Assembly: GCF_023856365.1 (NCBI RefSeq)
Contig: NC_064537.1
Location: 5,811,829 to 5,875,828 of the forward strand
Direction: 5' to 3'
Length of the DNA stretch: 64,000 nucleotides
Origin: Brienomyrus brachyistius
Taxonomy: Eukaryota > Chordata > Actinopteri > Osteoglossiformes > Mormyridae
Shown piece by piece: positions 32,160 to 42,948 of the stretch. Both the position numbers and the translations under genes were made by a program. Position 1 is the stretch's first letter. Each line of letters begins with the position of its first letter. The notes under the pieces were generated by a model that saw nothing but the letters and a program-made list of their open reading frames with translations, ran no database searches and had not been told where the DNA came from.

Positions 32160-32197
32160 CACAGTGATGGGGGCTGTGGGGAAGCCGTACAAATACT
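32160..32197 (+). other. V10 RSS (22-bp spacer)
   Basis: CACAGTG at 32160-32166, 22-bp spacer, ACAAATACT at 32189-32197. Confidence 0.88.
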
Positions 32198-33538
32198 ACT
32201 TCCTCACAGAGAATAAGGATTTCACATTATTATTTATCCTGGAGTTGAGTGTATCTGTTCATTTTTTGACATTCAGTTGAAGTTGTAAAAAACCAACTTA
32301 TTAGACATTTATAAATTCAAAAATTACAATATTTAAAATTCTTAAAACAGTGACTTTCTCCTATCGCCACACTTACGAGCAGCAATACTTTAAAATTGTA
32401 ACCTCTGCAGCCAAGTGACCAGAGATGGTCATACTTTACCCGCTGTGGGGTGATGAGGATGGGCGCTGTGACTCTGTCCCAAACCATCACTTCTAATTTC
32501 AGGGTCTGTATAATGACTGTCTGAGCTTTGCTCCAGGCTCAGCCATGTTTGCTGTTGTTCTGGACAGGATGTACAGCTGCTGTGAACCTCCCTGTAATCT
32601 GTCAGCTAGATTTTCAGTTCCTGTTTTAATTCTGAGCTGTGTCTCATGGCCCCTAGTCCACTGGAGACCCCTTTCCTGGTCTGGTTCCACACTTTTCCTT
32701 GTATCCTGTGACCATCAGCCCTCCTCACTTGAGTCCTGCCTCACAGAACTTGTTCCCCAGCCGTTTGACCCCTCAGAAGCCCAAAGCCTGGTTGGCTGCC
32801 TGTTTCCCACAGTGTGGCTTTTGCCAAAGGACTAAGGGACTGTCATTACTGTGCTCGACAGTGACAGTGACAGGAGAGACTGCAGGGCTTTACAGAACCT
32901 TCAGCTCTGAGGGTCCCTCAGGATGTCGGAGGCAGTGTGTGGCTCAGTGGGTTATGATTGTACTCATGATCAGATGGTCACTGGTTTAATCATGTGATCA
33001 GCAGAGTGATGTCACTGAGGGCCCCTGAGCAAGAGCCTTAACGCTCCAGTGTCCAGCAATTGTCTGATCCTGCTTCATGAAAAACGTCTTTTACTTTGAA
33101 TAGAAGCAGTTGCTAAATAAACCAAGTATAAGTACATCTGTGTCAAAACTTTATTAAAATACATTCCATTGAGGGTATTTTTTGAAGAATGCAGTATATT
33201 GACATATTCAAGTAAAGCAACTAAAAAAGATGAATTGCCCAGCTGAATGGTGTCAAAAAGTTATCAAAATAAAATGCAATCAATGCAGTTCCAGCCAGAA
33301 CCACAAGATGTCCTCAGAGTGACAGTAAATGCAGGCAGCAGAGGGACACAAACATTACAGTGATACTCATTTTCAACAGCAACTATGTTACATTTGTCTT
33401 GTGAATCATTGCCTGATTTATGTAATATGACTGATAAAGTTTTAAATATGACCAGTTTCATACATATATATGATTCTATTTGTTGAAAACTGAGTAACTG
33501 ACTTAGTAAAGGAATATAAGAAAATAACTTTGCACAAC
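32198..33538. repeat. duplicated 3' flank, copy of 16747-18050
   Basis: No gene. It contains the paralogous GGCTCAGTGGGTTA SINE (32936-33128) and, at 33286-33314, TGCAGTTCC plus the CTCF-like CCACAAGATGTCCT. Confidence 0.8.
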
Positions 33539-33912
33539 AGACAATAACATCCATCCATTTTCCGAACTGATTATCCTACTGGGTCACGGGGGGTCCGGAG
33601 CCTATCCCAGAAGCAATGGGCACGAGGCAGGGAACAGACCAGGATGGGGGGCCAGCCCATCGCAGGGCACACTCACACACCATTCACTCTCGCATGCACA
33701 CCTACGGGCAATTTAGTAACTCCGATTAGCCTCAGCATGTTTTTGGACTGTGGGGGGAAACCGGAGTACCCGGAGGAAACCCCACGATGACATGGGGAGA
33801 ACATGCAAACTCCACACACATGTGACCGAGGCAGGGACTCGAACCCGGGTCCCGGAGGTGTGAAGCAACAGTGCTAACCACTGCACCACCATGCCACCCC
33901 AGACAACAACAT
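33539..33912 (-). mobile_element. SINE with 12-bp TSD
   Basis: Minus-strand SINE 33551-33900 between AGACAATAACAT (33539-33550) and AGACAACAACAT (33901-33912). The paralogous V3 flank near 14035-14050 has one ACAATAACAT and no insertion. Confidence 0.88.
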
Positions 33913-34130
33913 AAATTAATTAAATAAAATCTATTCCCTATTAATGAATTTTATTTAATTTTTTTTCTCTGTAGAATTTTGATTTTACAAAAAGTGTTAT
34001 TATTTCTAGACTCCATGGCACATGAACTATTTGTATATTTATGTTTTACATATTAAATTAATCTGATTATCATGTGACCACACCCACTACCTGCCTGGCA
34101 GAGGAGGATCCTGTACAAACCTGCCACAGC

Positions 34131-34138
34131 TTTTAAAG
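34131..34138 (+). promoter_or_regulatory. V11 TATA-like box
   Basis: TTTTAAAG. A distant ATTTGTAT at 34029-34036 (7/8 inverted octamer) is the only octamer-like candidate. Confidence 0.5.
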
Positions 34139-34226
34139 GAGCCAGTGTCAGTGTGTGACAGAGAGCAGCAGTCACTGGGACTCAGTGTGTACTTTACCTC
34201 AGTGCTCCTCCCTCTGTCCTGCAGCC

Positions 34227-34672
34227 ATGAAGCTCCTACCAGCCCTGCTCACCCTCACAGCACTGGCTCTCTCAGGTCCCTGTCTCTCTCCTCTCTGTCT
34301 CTCTTTCTCTCTGCATCTTTCTTTGTGCTCATCTAAAAGTCTGCTCTACCTCTTTATTTACAGGTGTGAAGACTGAGATTGTACTGACTGAGTCTGAACC
34401 AGCGGTGAAGAGACCAGGAGAATCAAACAGACTGACATGTACAGCCTCTGGGTTCCCACTCAGTAGCTATTACATGAACTGGATCAGACAGGCTCCTGGG
34501 AAGGGACTGGAGTGGATTGCTAGAATTGACCCTGCCGATAACAGAAAATGGCATTCCCAGTCTATTCAGGGCAGATTCACCATCTCTTGTGACAACAACA
34601 AGAAGGAAGTGTATTTACAGATGAACAGCCTGAAAGCTGAAGACACGGCTGTGTACTACTGTGCCAGAGAGT
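34227..34672 (+). CDS. IGHV segment V11 (group A2)
   Basis: Leader exon 34227-34275 (A2 leader), acceptor TTTACAG at 34363, V exon 34364-34672. FR1 [13 protein letters not shown]1 [10 protein letters not shown]2 [16 protein letters not shown]2 I-D-P-A-D-N-R-K, then Q-S-I-Q-G. FR3 has Cys in place of Arg ([10 protein letters not shown]), an unpaired third cysteine. The end is Y-Y-C-A-R-E. The frame is open and the RSS good. It is the most diverged A2 member in CDR2/FR3, which may reflect drift or conversion. Folding of the encoded domain is doubtful. Confidence 0.9.
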
Positions 34673-34710
34673 CACAGTGATGGGGGCTGTGGGGAAGCCG
34701 TACAAATACT
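34673..34710 (+). other. V11 RSS (22-bp spacer)
   Basis: CACAGTG at 34673-34679, 22-bp spacer, ACAAATACT at 34702-34710. Confidence 0.88.
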
Positions 34711-35453
34711 ACTTCCTCACAGAGAATAAGGATGTTATTTCTATTATATTTATCTGTTAATTTTTTGACATTCAGATGAGGTTGTAAAAAACTAAATTAT
34801 TAGAAATAAAAATTGAAAAAAATACAATATTTCAAATTCATTAATACAGAGGCTTTCTCCACATTTAAGAGCAATAATACTTAAAAATTGTAAGTTTTGC
34901 AGTCAAATGACCACTGATACTTTTCCCGCTGTGGGGTGATGAGGATGGGCGCTGTGACTCTGTCCCAAACCATCACTTCTAATTTCAGGGTCTGTATAAT
35001 GACTGTCTGAGCTTTGCTCCAGGCTCAGCCATGTTTGCTGTTGTTCTCGACAGGATGTACAGCCGCTGTGAACCTCCCTGTGGTGAGAATAGTGATGTTA
35101 CTCTTGGACCCTTAAACAAGCCCATAAATCTCTTATTACTCCTGCAATTGTCTGACCCAGCTTTCTCGAAAACATGTGTGGCTTTGAGTAAAAGCAGCTG
35201 CTAAATAAAGAGAATGTAAGCACATCCGTGTTAAACTTCAAATAAATATATATTCCTTTGAGTGAACTTTGTGGAAGAATGCAGTTCATTCACTTCTTCA
35301 GTAAAAGAATATAAAAATATATGGCAAAAGAAATCTGGATGGATTGTTACTGTGGAATGAAAATTGCATCGGTCTACTTTTTGAAAATTGCGACATGTTA
35401 CTATAGATTTAATACGCCAATTCTCCTCTGTCTACTGAATTTACCATCGAAAT
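34711..35453. other. 3' flank with partial duplicate
   Basis: No gene. 34925-35085 repeats part of the V4/V10 3' flank. 35150-35215 is the 3' end of the GGATAAAAGC SINE (AGTAAAAGCAGCTGCTAAAT). Confidence 0.55.
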
Positions 35454-36140
35454 CCATCCATTTTCAGTAACTGCTTGTCCTATGGGGCATTTGGAGCTCA
35501 AATCTCAGAGGCTACAGGTGCAGGGCAGGGAACAACCCAGCAGGGGCACCAACCCAAGACAGGGCATCAACCCAAGACAGGGCATCAACCCATCGCAGGG
35601 CACCAACCCAAGACAGGGCCTCAACCCATCGCAGGGCACCAACCCAAGACAGGGCTTCAACCCATCGCAGGGCACCAACCCAAGACAGGGCCTCAACCCA
35701 TCGCAGGGCACCAACCCAAGACAGGGAATCGACCCATCGCAGGACACCAATCCAAGACAGGGCATCGACCTATTGCAGGGCACCAACCCAAGACAGGGAA
35801 TCGGCCCATCGCAGGACACCAATCCAAGACAGGGCATCGACCTATTGCAGGGCACCAACCCAAGACAGGGAATCGACCCATCGCAGGGCACCAATCCAAG
35901 ACAGGGCACCGACCTATTGCAGGGCACCAACCCAAGACAGGGAATCGGCCCATCGCAGGACACCAATCCAAGACAGGGCATCGACCTATTGCAGGGCACC
36001 AACCCAAGACAGGGCATCAACCCATCGCAGGACACCAACCTATCTCAGGGCACATCCACACACCTACAAACAATTTGGTGACTCTAATTAACCCCCCCAT
36101 GTCATCGTGGGGTTTCCTCTGCTTTCCCCCCACAGTCCAA
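35454..36140 (-). mobile_element. SINE expanded by an internal VNTR
   Basis: The SINE 3' part (CCATTTTCAGTAACTGCTTG ... GGGCAGGGAACAACCCAG) and 5' part (GGGCACATCCACACACCTAC ... CCACAGTCC) flank about 13 copies of a 36-bp unit, CAACCCATCGCAGGGCACCA + ACCCAAGACAGGGCNT, spanning about 35545-36045. The unit is derived from the SINE's own CCCATCGCAGGGCA segment. Confidence 0.85.
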
Positions 36141-37235
36141 TTGTCAAGACAAACAGGTCAAATTCCAAGCAGATGTGGCCTTGAAAGACTATTTTAAAGG
36201 AGCTGACGCTGCCACTTTCTGCTTCCGAATGGTCCTGGAGACAGTGTTCAGGTCTGAGGAAAATAGTCCTGTACATTTTGACCATGTTCAGCTCCACATA
36301 CAGCTGTGAGGCAACTTCTCCACAATGAACATTATCGAGTCGAAATATCATTCTAGGCTCACGAGTGAGAACCTGCACGTATGTATGAGAATGGCCCTGT
36401 CACCATTCCAGACCAGATTTAAAATCCTGGCAGGACAAGCTAAAGTTCACTGGGATACAGGAGGAAAGAAAGTGAAAAGGAGATATTAAAGCTGTTCAGT
36501 TGTTTAGTTGTGTTAAGATTGTTTATAATAAAATTAGTAGAAACTGTTAAGATGTGAAATAATGTTCCGGACCTTTGCTCGAGGAAGTTTTCCATAACTG
36601 GACCTCTTTGAATTTTAATTGAATACCCCTGATATACCGTATAAAATGTGGGCTACATTAAACTGAAGATGTCCCATTGTTCTAGCAATAGTTAGCTAGC
36701 CAAAGGCACACAGTAATCTTACTATCTGGTGTTAGCACTAGCTACAGGGCTTGAAATTCATTTTTCACAATGGGGAGAATTCCCCTATTATGAGTAGCAC
36801 AGGGTGAGGAATTTTATATTTTCAGGGCGCAGGGCTGCAATAAAAAGAAAAGAAAATCCTGCATGGATTCAATAACCATGTGATTTTTAGTGGAATCCGC
36901 TTCCCTGTTTGTCTTGACAAACCCTGCTTGGTTACTGGCACCTGGGTGGAAATAGCATCTGCCGACATTAAATCCTCATGTAAACATAGTATATTTATAC
37001 CTATCTAACAGCAAACCTATTTTGCATCCACTTGTATACATAGTGAAATATGTAAATTAGACTTTTAAAAAATTATTTTAAATTATACAATTTATATACT
37101 TCATCTTCAGGGCTGAGGATGATATTAAATCTCTTAAGCAGAGCACTTTATGTAGGGAAGTACGACCAACTGCATTTATAAAGAGGCTCCTTCAACCCCC
37201 CAGGGAGGTAAACAAATTCACCCACCTGCCCGTCA
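36141..37235. other. no gene recognised
   Basis: AT-rich spacer before V12; no supported feature. Confidence 0.45.
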
Positions 37236-37242
37236 TATAAAT
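37236..37242 (+). promoter_or_regulatory. V12 TATA box
   Basis: TATAAAT in the B2-conserved CCCGTCATATAAATGAGG context. Upstream AACTGCAT (37168-37175) is only 6/8 to the inverted octamer. Confidence 0.6.
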
Positions 37243-37300
37243 GAGGTTCCTCTAAACACACAGACTTCAGCATCAAATCAGCCAAAGACTTTGTGTTACA

Positions 37301-37781
37301 ATGGAAGCTCTGAGAGTCCTGATACTTTTAATGCCTTTATTTTCATGTAAGATAACGACCTTCTAGAAGATATATAGTTTGCATAGTAATATACAATCAT
37401 ATGCTGTATTCACAGCATGTTACTGCATTTAAAATGACTTCTGATTAAACATGTTAATTCTTTACAGGTGCACGGTGTAATATTGAATTCTCTCAGCCAG
37501 TTTCTATGACTGTTAAACCAGGAGAGTCTCTGACCATCTCCTGTAAGGTCTCTGGATACTCAGTGACTGATAACAGCTATGCCACAGGCTGGATTCGACA
37601 GCCTGCAGGGAAAACTCTGGAGTGGATCACACATATCTGGGGAGGTGGGACCATTCGTTTTAAGGAGTCTCTTAAAAGCAGATTCAGCATCTCGAAAGAC
37701 TCCTCTAGCAGCACAGTGTCCTTACAAGGACAGAGCCTGCAGGCTGAAGACACAGCTGTGTACTACTGTGCTCGATACAGA
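37301..37781 (+). CDS. IGHV segment V12 (group B2)
   Basis: Leader exon 37301-37346 ([15 protein letters not shown]), donor GTAAGA, acceptor TTTACAG at 37467, V exon 37468-37781. FR1 [20 protein letters not shown]1 Y-S-V-T-D-N-S-Y-A with the two extra residues typical of the group, FR2 [16 protein letters not shown]2 I-W-G-G-G-T, FR3 R-F-S-I-S-K-D-S-S-S-S-T, Y-Y-C-A-R-Y. Intact. From the promoter through CDR1 it is nearly identical to V15, 24 kb away. Confidence 0.93.
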
Positions 37782-37820
37782 CACAGCGAGAGGATGTAAT
37801 GAGAGGTTGGTACAAAAACC
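37782..37820 (+). other. V12 RSS: variant heptamer, perfect nonamer
   Basis: CACAGCG at 37782-37788, 23-bp spacer, ACAAAAACC at 37812-37820. This is the only exact consensus nonamer in the window. Confidence 0.88.
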
Positions 37821-38891
37821 TGACCATCTGTGACTGTCTCAGTTGCTGTCATTCAAATCCCCCAAAAAGTTACATATAGGTCCATTCTGTTGTTTCAGTA
37901 ACGGCCACAGTGTCCCCTTCAGACATTAAGGCAATCCCAGCATTATCGATGTGGAACTTAGACTCAAACTGGAAAACGAAATGCCTCAGGGCGCAGAAAG
38001 CTTTGTATGAATTAGTCTTTTCATGCAACCTCTTTAAGTTAAAATTTAATTGAAATATTATAAATACATAGCATTTTATCTGTGTTATGGATGTGAAATC
38101 AAACAAACCACTGCGTGTAACTGCCGTTCAGCTTAATTACATTTATCAAGGTTTCCCTCTGCGATACAAAACACGTCATTAGTTGAACTGGTGCCTCCAA
38201 ATTGCCCATTGTGTGAGAGTGTCTGTCCTGTGATAGTCTGGTATCTTACTGGATGTCTTCTGACTTATACCCTGTGATTCCTGGAAAGGTCTCTAGGTGC
38301 ATTCTGACATTATACTCAACAACTGGTATGGAAGTTACATGGATGGTAGCATGTGCAATTGCAATTCAAGCCATAAGATGTCCTCAGTTTCCAAGTAAAA
38401 TCAAACTGTACGACAGAATGCACACTGGAATCACTAGCCAGTAGCAAAATGTATTACATGTATATTATATTCATAAACTGTTCGAAATACCATGTGTAAA
38501 TATTTACATGCATTTTAGAGGGTATTAAAGATGTGTATATTTGCGTTTCATATGTCGTACAATCAGTTCAAATCTAAAGAAAAATTATATTTATCTTGCA
38601 AGAAACTAAAAATTTCAAATTAATTTGAAGAGTATTGTGATCTATATATATATGGACATTTTTAAGAATTTCTCTTATTAGTGTCACGAAATAAATATCT
38701 ACACTCCTTTAAATCGCTTCATAGTCTATGGCCATTATAAACAAAATTGTCCGGAGTTAATATATATTTATAGAAACCTTTACTTTTAGTTTCTGAAAAC
38801 TGAATTAGTTGGTTTTGAATGTGAACACTGTCCGCTCCTTCATGGACCCCTCCTCCAACGAGAGGAGGATCCTGTACAAACCTGCCACAGC
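37821..38891. other. spacer, no gene
   Basis: No gene. CTCF-like CCATAAGATGTCCT at 38371-38384 and a worn SINE tail near 38220-38300. Confidence 0.45.
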
Positions 38892-38899
38892 TTTTAAAG
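38892..38899 (+). promoter_or_regulatory. V13 TATA-like box
   Basis: TTTTAAAG in the A2 promoter context. Confidence 0.5.
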
Positions 38900-38987
38900 G
38901 AGCCAGTGTCAGTGTGTGACAGAGAGCAGCAGTCACTGGGACTCAGTGTGTACTTTACCTCAGTGCTCCTCCCTCTGTCCTGCAGCC

Positions 38988-39327
38988 ATGAAGCTCCTAC
39001 CAGCCCTGCTCACCCTCACAGCACTGGCTCTCTCAGGTCCCTGTCTCTCTCCTCTCTGTCTCTCTTTCTCTCTGCATCTTTCTTTGTGCTCATCTAAAAG
39101 TCTGCTCTACCTCTTTATTTACAGGTGTGGAGGCTCAGATTGTACTGACTGAGTCTGAACCAGTGGTGAAGAGACCAGGAGAATCACACAGGCTGACATG
39201 TACAGCCTCTGGGTTCACATTAAGTAGCTATGAAATGAACTGGGTCAGACAGGCTCCTGAGAAGGGACTGGAGTGGGTCGCTTATATTAGTAGTGGCAGC
39301 AGCTATATTTACTACTCCCAGTCTGTT
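38988..39327 (+). pseudogene. IGHV pseudogene V13, truncated (group A2)
   Basis: Leader exon 38988-39036 (A2 leader), acceptor TTTACAG at 39124, V exon from 39125. FR1 [10 protein letters not shown] to CDR2 I-S-S-G-S-S-Y-I and Y-Y-S-Q-S-V is open and A-type. FR2 has Glu for Gly (A-P-E-K-G). Homology ends abruptly at about 39327, just before the expected Q-G-R-F-T-I-S; the following AT-rich sequence is unrelated and stops at 39358. FR3, the second Cys and the RSS are missing, and no displaced 3' half was found nearby. This break marks the left edge of the V-free stretch. Confidence 0.92.
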
Positions 39328-39585
39328 ACAATTTGGAAAATTGTAATTAATGCAAACTGAACAATGAAAAATGTATATTTATGAAATTGTTTGTGTTTCT
39401 TTTACATTCACCTGCATAAATTAGTTGTGCATTTGAATAATTTGAAAGAGAAAAATCATACAGAAAAATCCACTTTTTGGCAACTAAAATAGACGAGGCG
39501 ACACACCAGGTTGTTACCGCAAGATAATCAAAAGGAAAATATGGAAAAGAAAGAACAATATTTTCGGCAAATGACAGAACCCAAG
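39328..39585. other. sequence at the V13 break
   Basis: AT-rich sequence of unknown origin replacing FR3 and RSS of V13. No repeat family recognised. Confidence 0.4.
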
Positions 39586-39968
39586 CTGAGCAGAAATTCC
39601 ATCCATCCATCCATTTTCTTAACCGCTTATCCTACTGGGTGACGGGGGGTCCGGAGCCTATCCCGGAAGAAATGGGCATGAGGCAGGGAACAACCCAGGA
39701 TGGAGGGCCAGCCCATCACAGGGCACAGTCACACACCATTCATTCACATACGCACTCCTACAGGCAATTTAGTAACTCCAATTAGACTCAGCATGTCCTT
39801 GGACTGTGGGGGGAAACCGGAGTACCCGGAGGAAACCCCACGACGACATGGGGAGAACATGCAAACTCCGCACACATGTGACCCAGGCGGAGACTCGAAC
39901 CCGGGTCCCAGAGGTGTGAGGCAACAGTGCTAAATACTGCACCACCATGCCGCCCCCTGAGCAGAAAT
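39586..39968 (-). mobile_element. SINE with 12-bp TSD
   Basis: Minus-strand SINE, about 39598-39956, between perfect CTGAGCAGAAAT repeats at 39586-39597 and 39957-39968. Confidence 0.92.
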
Positions 39969-40097
39969 GAACAATAAAATCTGTCAGGAGAAAAAGCAGA
40001 AACATAAAGGAGCAGCATTTAGTGGAGGCTAATGCTAATGAGACAGATCTCAGGAAGGAGTAAGAAAAGTGCAACGCAGGTGAAAAGTTTGATGTAA

Positions 40098-40111
40098 CCT
40101 GCAGGTGGCGA
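40098..40111 (+). promoter_or_regulatory. CTCF-like motif
   Basis: CCTGCAGGTGGCGA, a close match to the CTCF core, near the left border of the V-free stretch. Confidence 0.4.
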
Positions 40112-40387
40112 TAGTGTATATCACATTGCTGCATGTTTAACTAATAGCACATGATCGTTATGTGAATGACGCCATCATGGTCTTTATGAGCTCCCACACC
40201 TCAGAGTTTATATATTAATCACTTCCTACAGGGCACCAACAAACGGCTTATGCAAAGGTACAAAATGGCTGCATAGAACATGGAGAAGTCCTGGTCCTGC
40301 CAGTTAGAGTAGCTGTGTGACATTCACAAACGACTGGTTCATAGGGAGCAGGTTCCTTACAAGAACTGTACTCTTGAACACTGTGCG

Positions 40388-40621
40388 GCATGTTCTCCGC
40401 ATGTCGTCGTGGTACTCCGGTTTCCCCCCACAGTCCAAAAACATACTTAGGCTAATTGGAGTTACGAAATTTCCCATATGTGTGAGTGAATGGTGTGTGA
40501 GTGTGCCCTGCGATGGGCTGGCCCCCCATCTTGGGTTGTTCCCTGCCCATTGCTTCTGGGATAGGCTCCGGACCCCCTGCGACCCAGTATGATAAGCGGT
40601 TTGGAAAATGGATGGATGGAT
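40388..40621 (+). mobile_element. 5'-truncated SINE
   Basis: From CATGTTCTCCGCATGTCGTC to AAGCGGTTTGGAAAATGG and (ATGG)n; the A/B-box head is missing. Confidence 0.85.
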
Positions 40622-42569
40622 AAACCTGGGTCTATTAAAAGAAGGTGATGCTGCCTGAACCACCAACCAAGGCTGGGAGGAAAGGGAGGAACACTAGTCA
40701 AAGGAAGGAAGAAAAACAGCCCACCCTATCTCATGGTCACGGATACAAAAGTCAGGGAGTGTTATGAAGAAGACACCACACTTAAGACCATTGGTTTTAT
40801 GCAGTGAATTACACCAGAGAGAGTTTTTGCATTTTAGCTGTGTTATGTAACATTCCTCAGACTTCATTTTAATGTTTTCTTCAGCACAACAAAGTCCCAC
40901 GGTAACAAAAGCGCTGAGGCCAGGATCGTTAATTGCAATGTGGGGAGTGCAGACCAGCTGCGCTGGGGGATCGTGCCCAGTCACGGTAAAAGGCAAACGG
41001 GTAATTTGAGAATAAGCTCATAATCTAACTACAGCTTCTTGTATTGTGGGAGGCGTGTGTAACCTGATGTTGTTCCACAAACCAATATCACTACGTATCA
41101 GTATCACAAAACAAAATATTAAATGTTAAGATTCTGTCATTCTTAAAATCTGAGTATTTAACATTATGTTCCATAGCGATTTGTGGAGATAAATGCCCTC
41201 GGACAGTAGCATTCATTTCACAATTAAGTCTCTTTAAGTCATTGTTTTATGTTATGCAGGATGAATGTGCGATTTTTAATTAATCAACCTTTAATTGTTA
41301 TATGCTTACGGTGTTGTATACTATTCTCGGTGTACAAGTCAATTTATAAAAGTTTGTTCCTCTAATTATAGAATAATATATAGAATAATTATACAAGAGC
41401 TATAATTATTATGATGTTATTATTTAATTGTGTGGGCCGTGCTGCTTGATTATATTTGACTCCTCGGCACGTGGGACGCTGCCCGTTTGAGAGACGCGGC
41501 TTCACTTGTTTTCTGCACCAAGATGACGAGGTGGGTTGCCATTCTGCTCCCATTTTATCGGATAATTTATCTTATTATTTAGTATCTGTCAAATTTGCAT
41601 ACATTTTAAAATATGTTTGGTGAGGGCTCTGTTGAACAACTCCGCTTTGACCAGAAGGGAGACCACTAGCAGGTTCTGCTTTACTTGTCCCTATATGAGG
41701 TGTTGCGGTGTTAAGCTGATGATGCAGGTGGAGAGGTTTGAACACAGTGTCCCTCCTGAACAGGGCACGTCCCACAAGCTCAATCCCAGCCAAGCAGGCC
41801 TGAGTCCAGCTCTCACTCCCCCGATCCCCAGCAATGTCAACTTGGAAGGGGGTGTTCTGTACGCACAACTGAGACAACCCAGGTGGGGCTCAGCTTATCG
41901 GCTGCACTACCTGAGGCCTGACTCGACCAAGGTTGGCAAAATCGCCTTTAGGTATCACCCACCCTAGTGAGTGTCCAAGCTAGGGCCGTTCTCAGAACTC
42001 ACCCTAGACGAGGTCCTGCTCAAAAGTTGTAATGACCGCCTGAGGTACCTGTCAGCCTTGCCCTTAATGAGTCAGTGGGTGCAGCCGGGCTGGCACACTT
42101 TTGGGCGTCCAATTGCTGAGAACTCCCCTTCGGTTCTGACAAACTGTACGATCGCAAGCAGTGACAGCAGAGTCACAGACAAGCTCAACCAACAGAGAGC
42201 GAATGGTAAGCACCTAGCACAGGAAGAGCTCAACCGATTAGGTCCAGAACGACTCCCTGATGTGATTGTGTATGTAACTGGTTGATTGTTGTTAATAGTG
42301 ATTGAACTTCTATGCAAGTCACCTTGTTGGGGGTGAGGGAATGAATGAAAGCATGAAATGAAATAAAACCTAAATTAAATCAAAAAGGTAAAACATAAAT
42401 CAAACCAAATGAATTGTGTTTCTTATTCAATTGTAAACATCAATTAGTTATGCAGCAATAACCAAATTAGATGTTAATGTGTTGTAATCAAATTGATTTA
42501 GTTCGTGAAGTTGATTAATGCTTTCCGGCAAGAACCTGTGTGTCCAATTATGCGTGTTGGTATTACCGC
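40622..42569. other. V-free region, no gene recognised
   Basis: No family recognised. 41617-41967 and 41971-42285 are open on the plus strand and adjoin, but they show no domain I know. A donor-like ATGGTAAG follows at about 42203. Confidence 0.35.
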
Positions 42570-42948
42570 AGTTGACCACCAGAGACCCAACTCAGATGTT
42601 ATTAACCTACTATGGCTGACCACTAGAGGTGCAATTTCAATGGAGTGGCGCTGCTCTGGCTTGCCACTAGAAGTGCAATTTCGAAATGGAGTGGTAGTTC
42701 TATGCCTGACCACTAGAAGCGCGATTTCGTAATGGAGTGGTAGTTCTATGTCTGACCACTAGAGGCGCGATTTCGAAATGGAGTGGTAGTTCTACGTCTG
42801 ACCAATAGAGGCGCGATTTCGAAAGAGTGGTAGTTCTCCGGCTGACCACTAGAGGCGCGATTTCGAAATGGAGTGGTAGTTCTACGTCTGACCACTAGAG
42901 GCGCGATTTCGAAAGAGTGGTAGTTCTACGCCTGACCACTAGAGGCTC
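42570..42948 (+). repeat. 46-bp minisatellite with CTCF-like units
   Basis: About eight copies of a roughly 46-bp unit, TCTGACCACTAGAGGCGCGA + TTTCGAAATGGAGTGGTAGT + TCTACG, with small deletions. Each copy contains CCACTAGAGGCGCG, which resembles the CTCF core shortened by one G. All copies are in the same orientation. Confidence 0.85.

Noticed and set aside
35475..36197. 240-codon frame of G-H-Q-P-K-T repeats
   Set aside because: Produced by the 36-bp VNTR inside a SINE.
41617..42285. two adjoining plus-strand ORFs (about 116 and 104 codons)
   Set aside because: No recognisable domain, no promoter or splice evidence; kept only as a note in the region entry.
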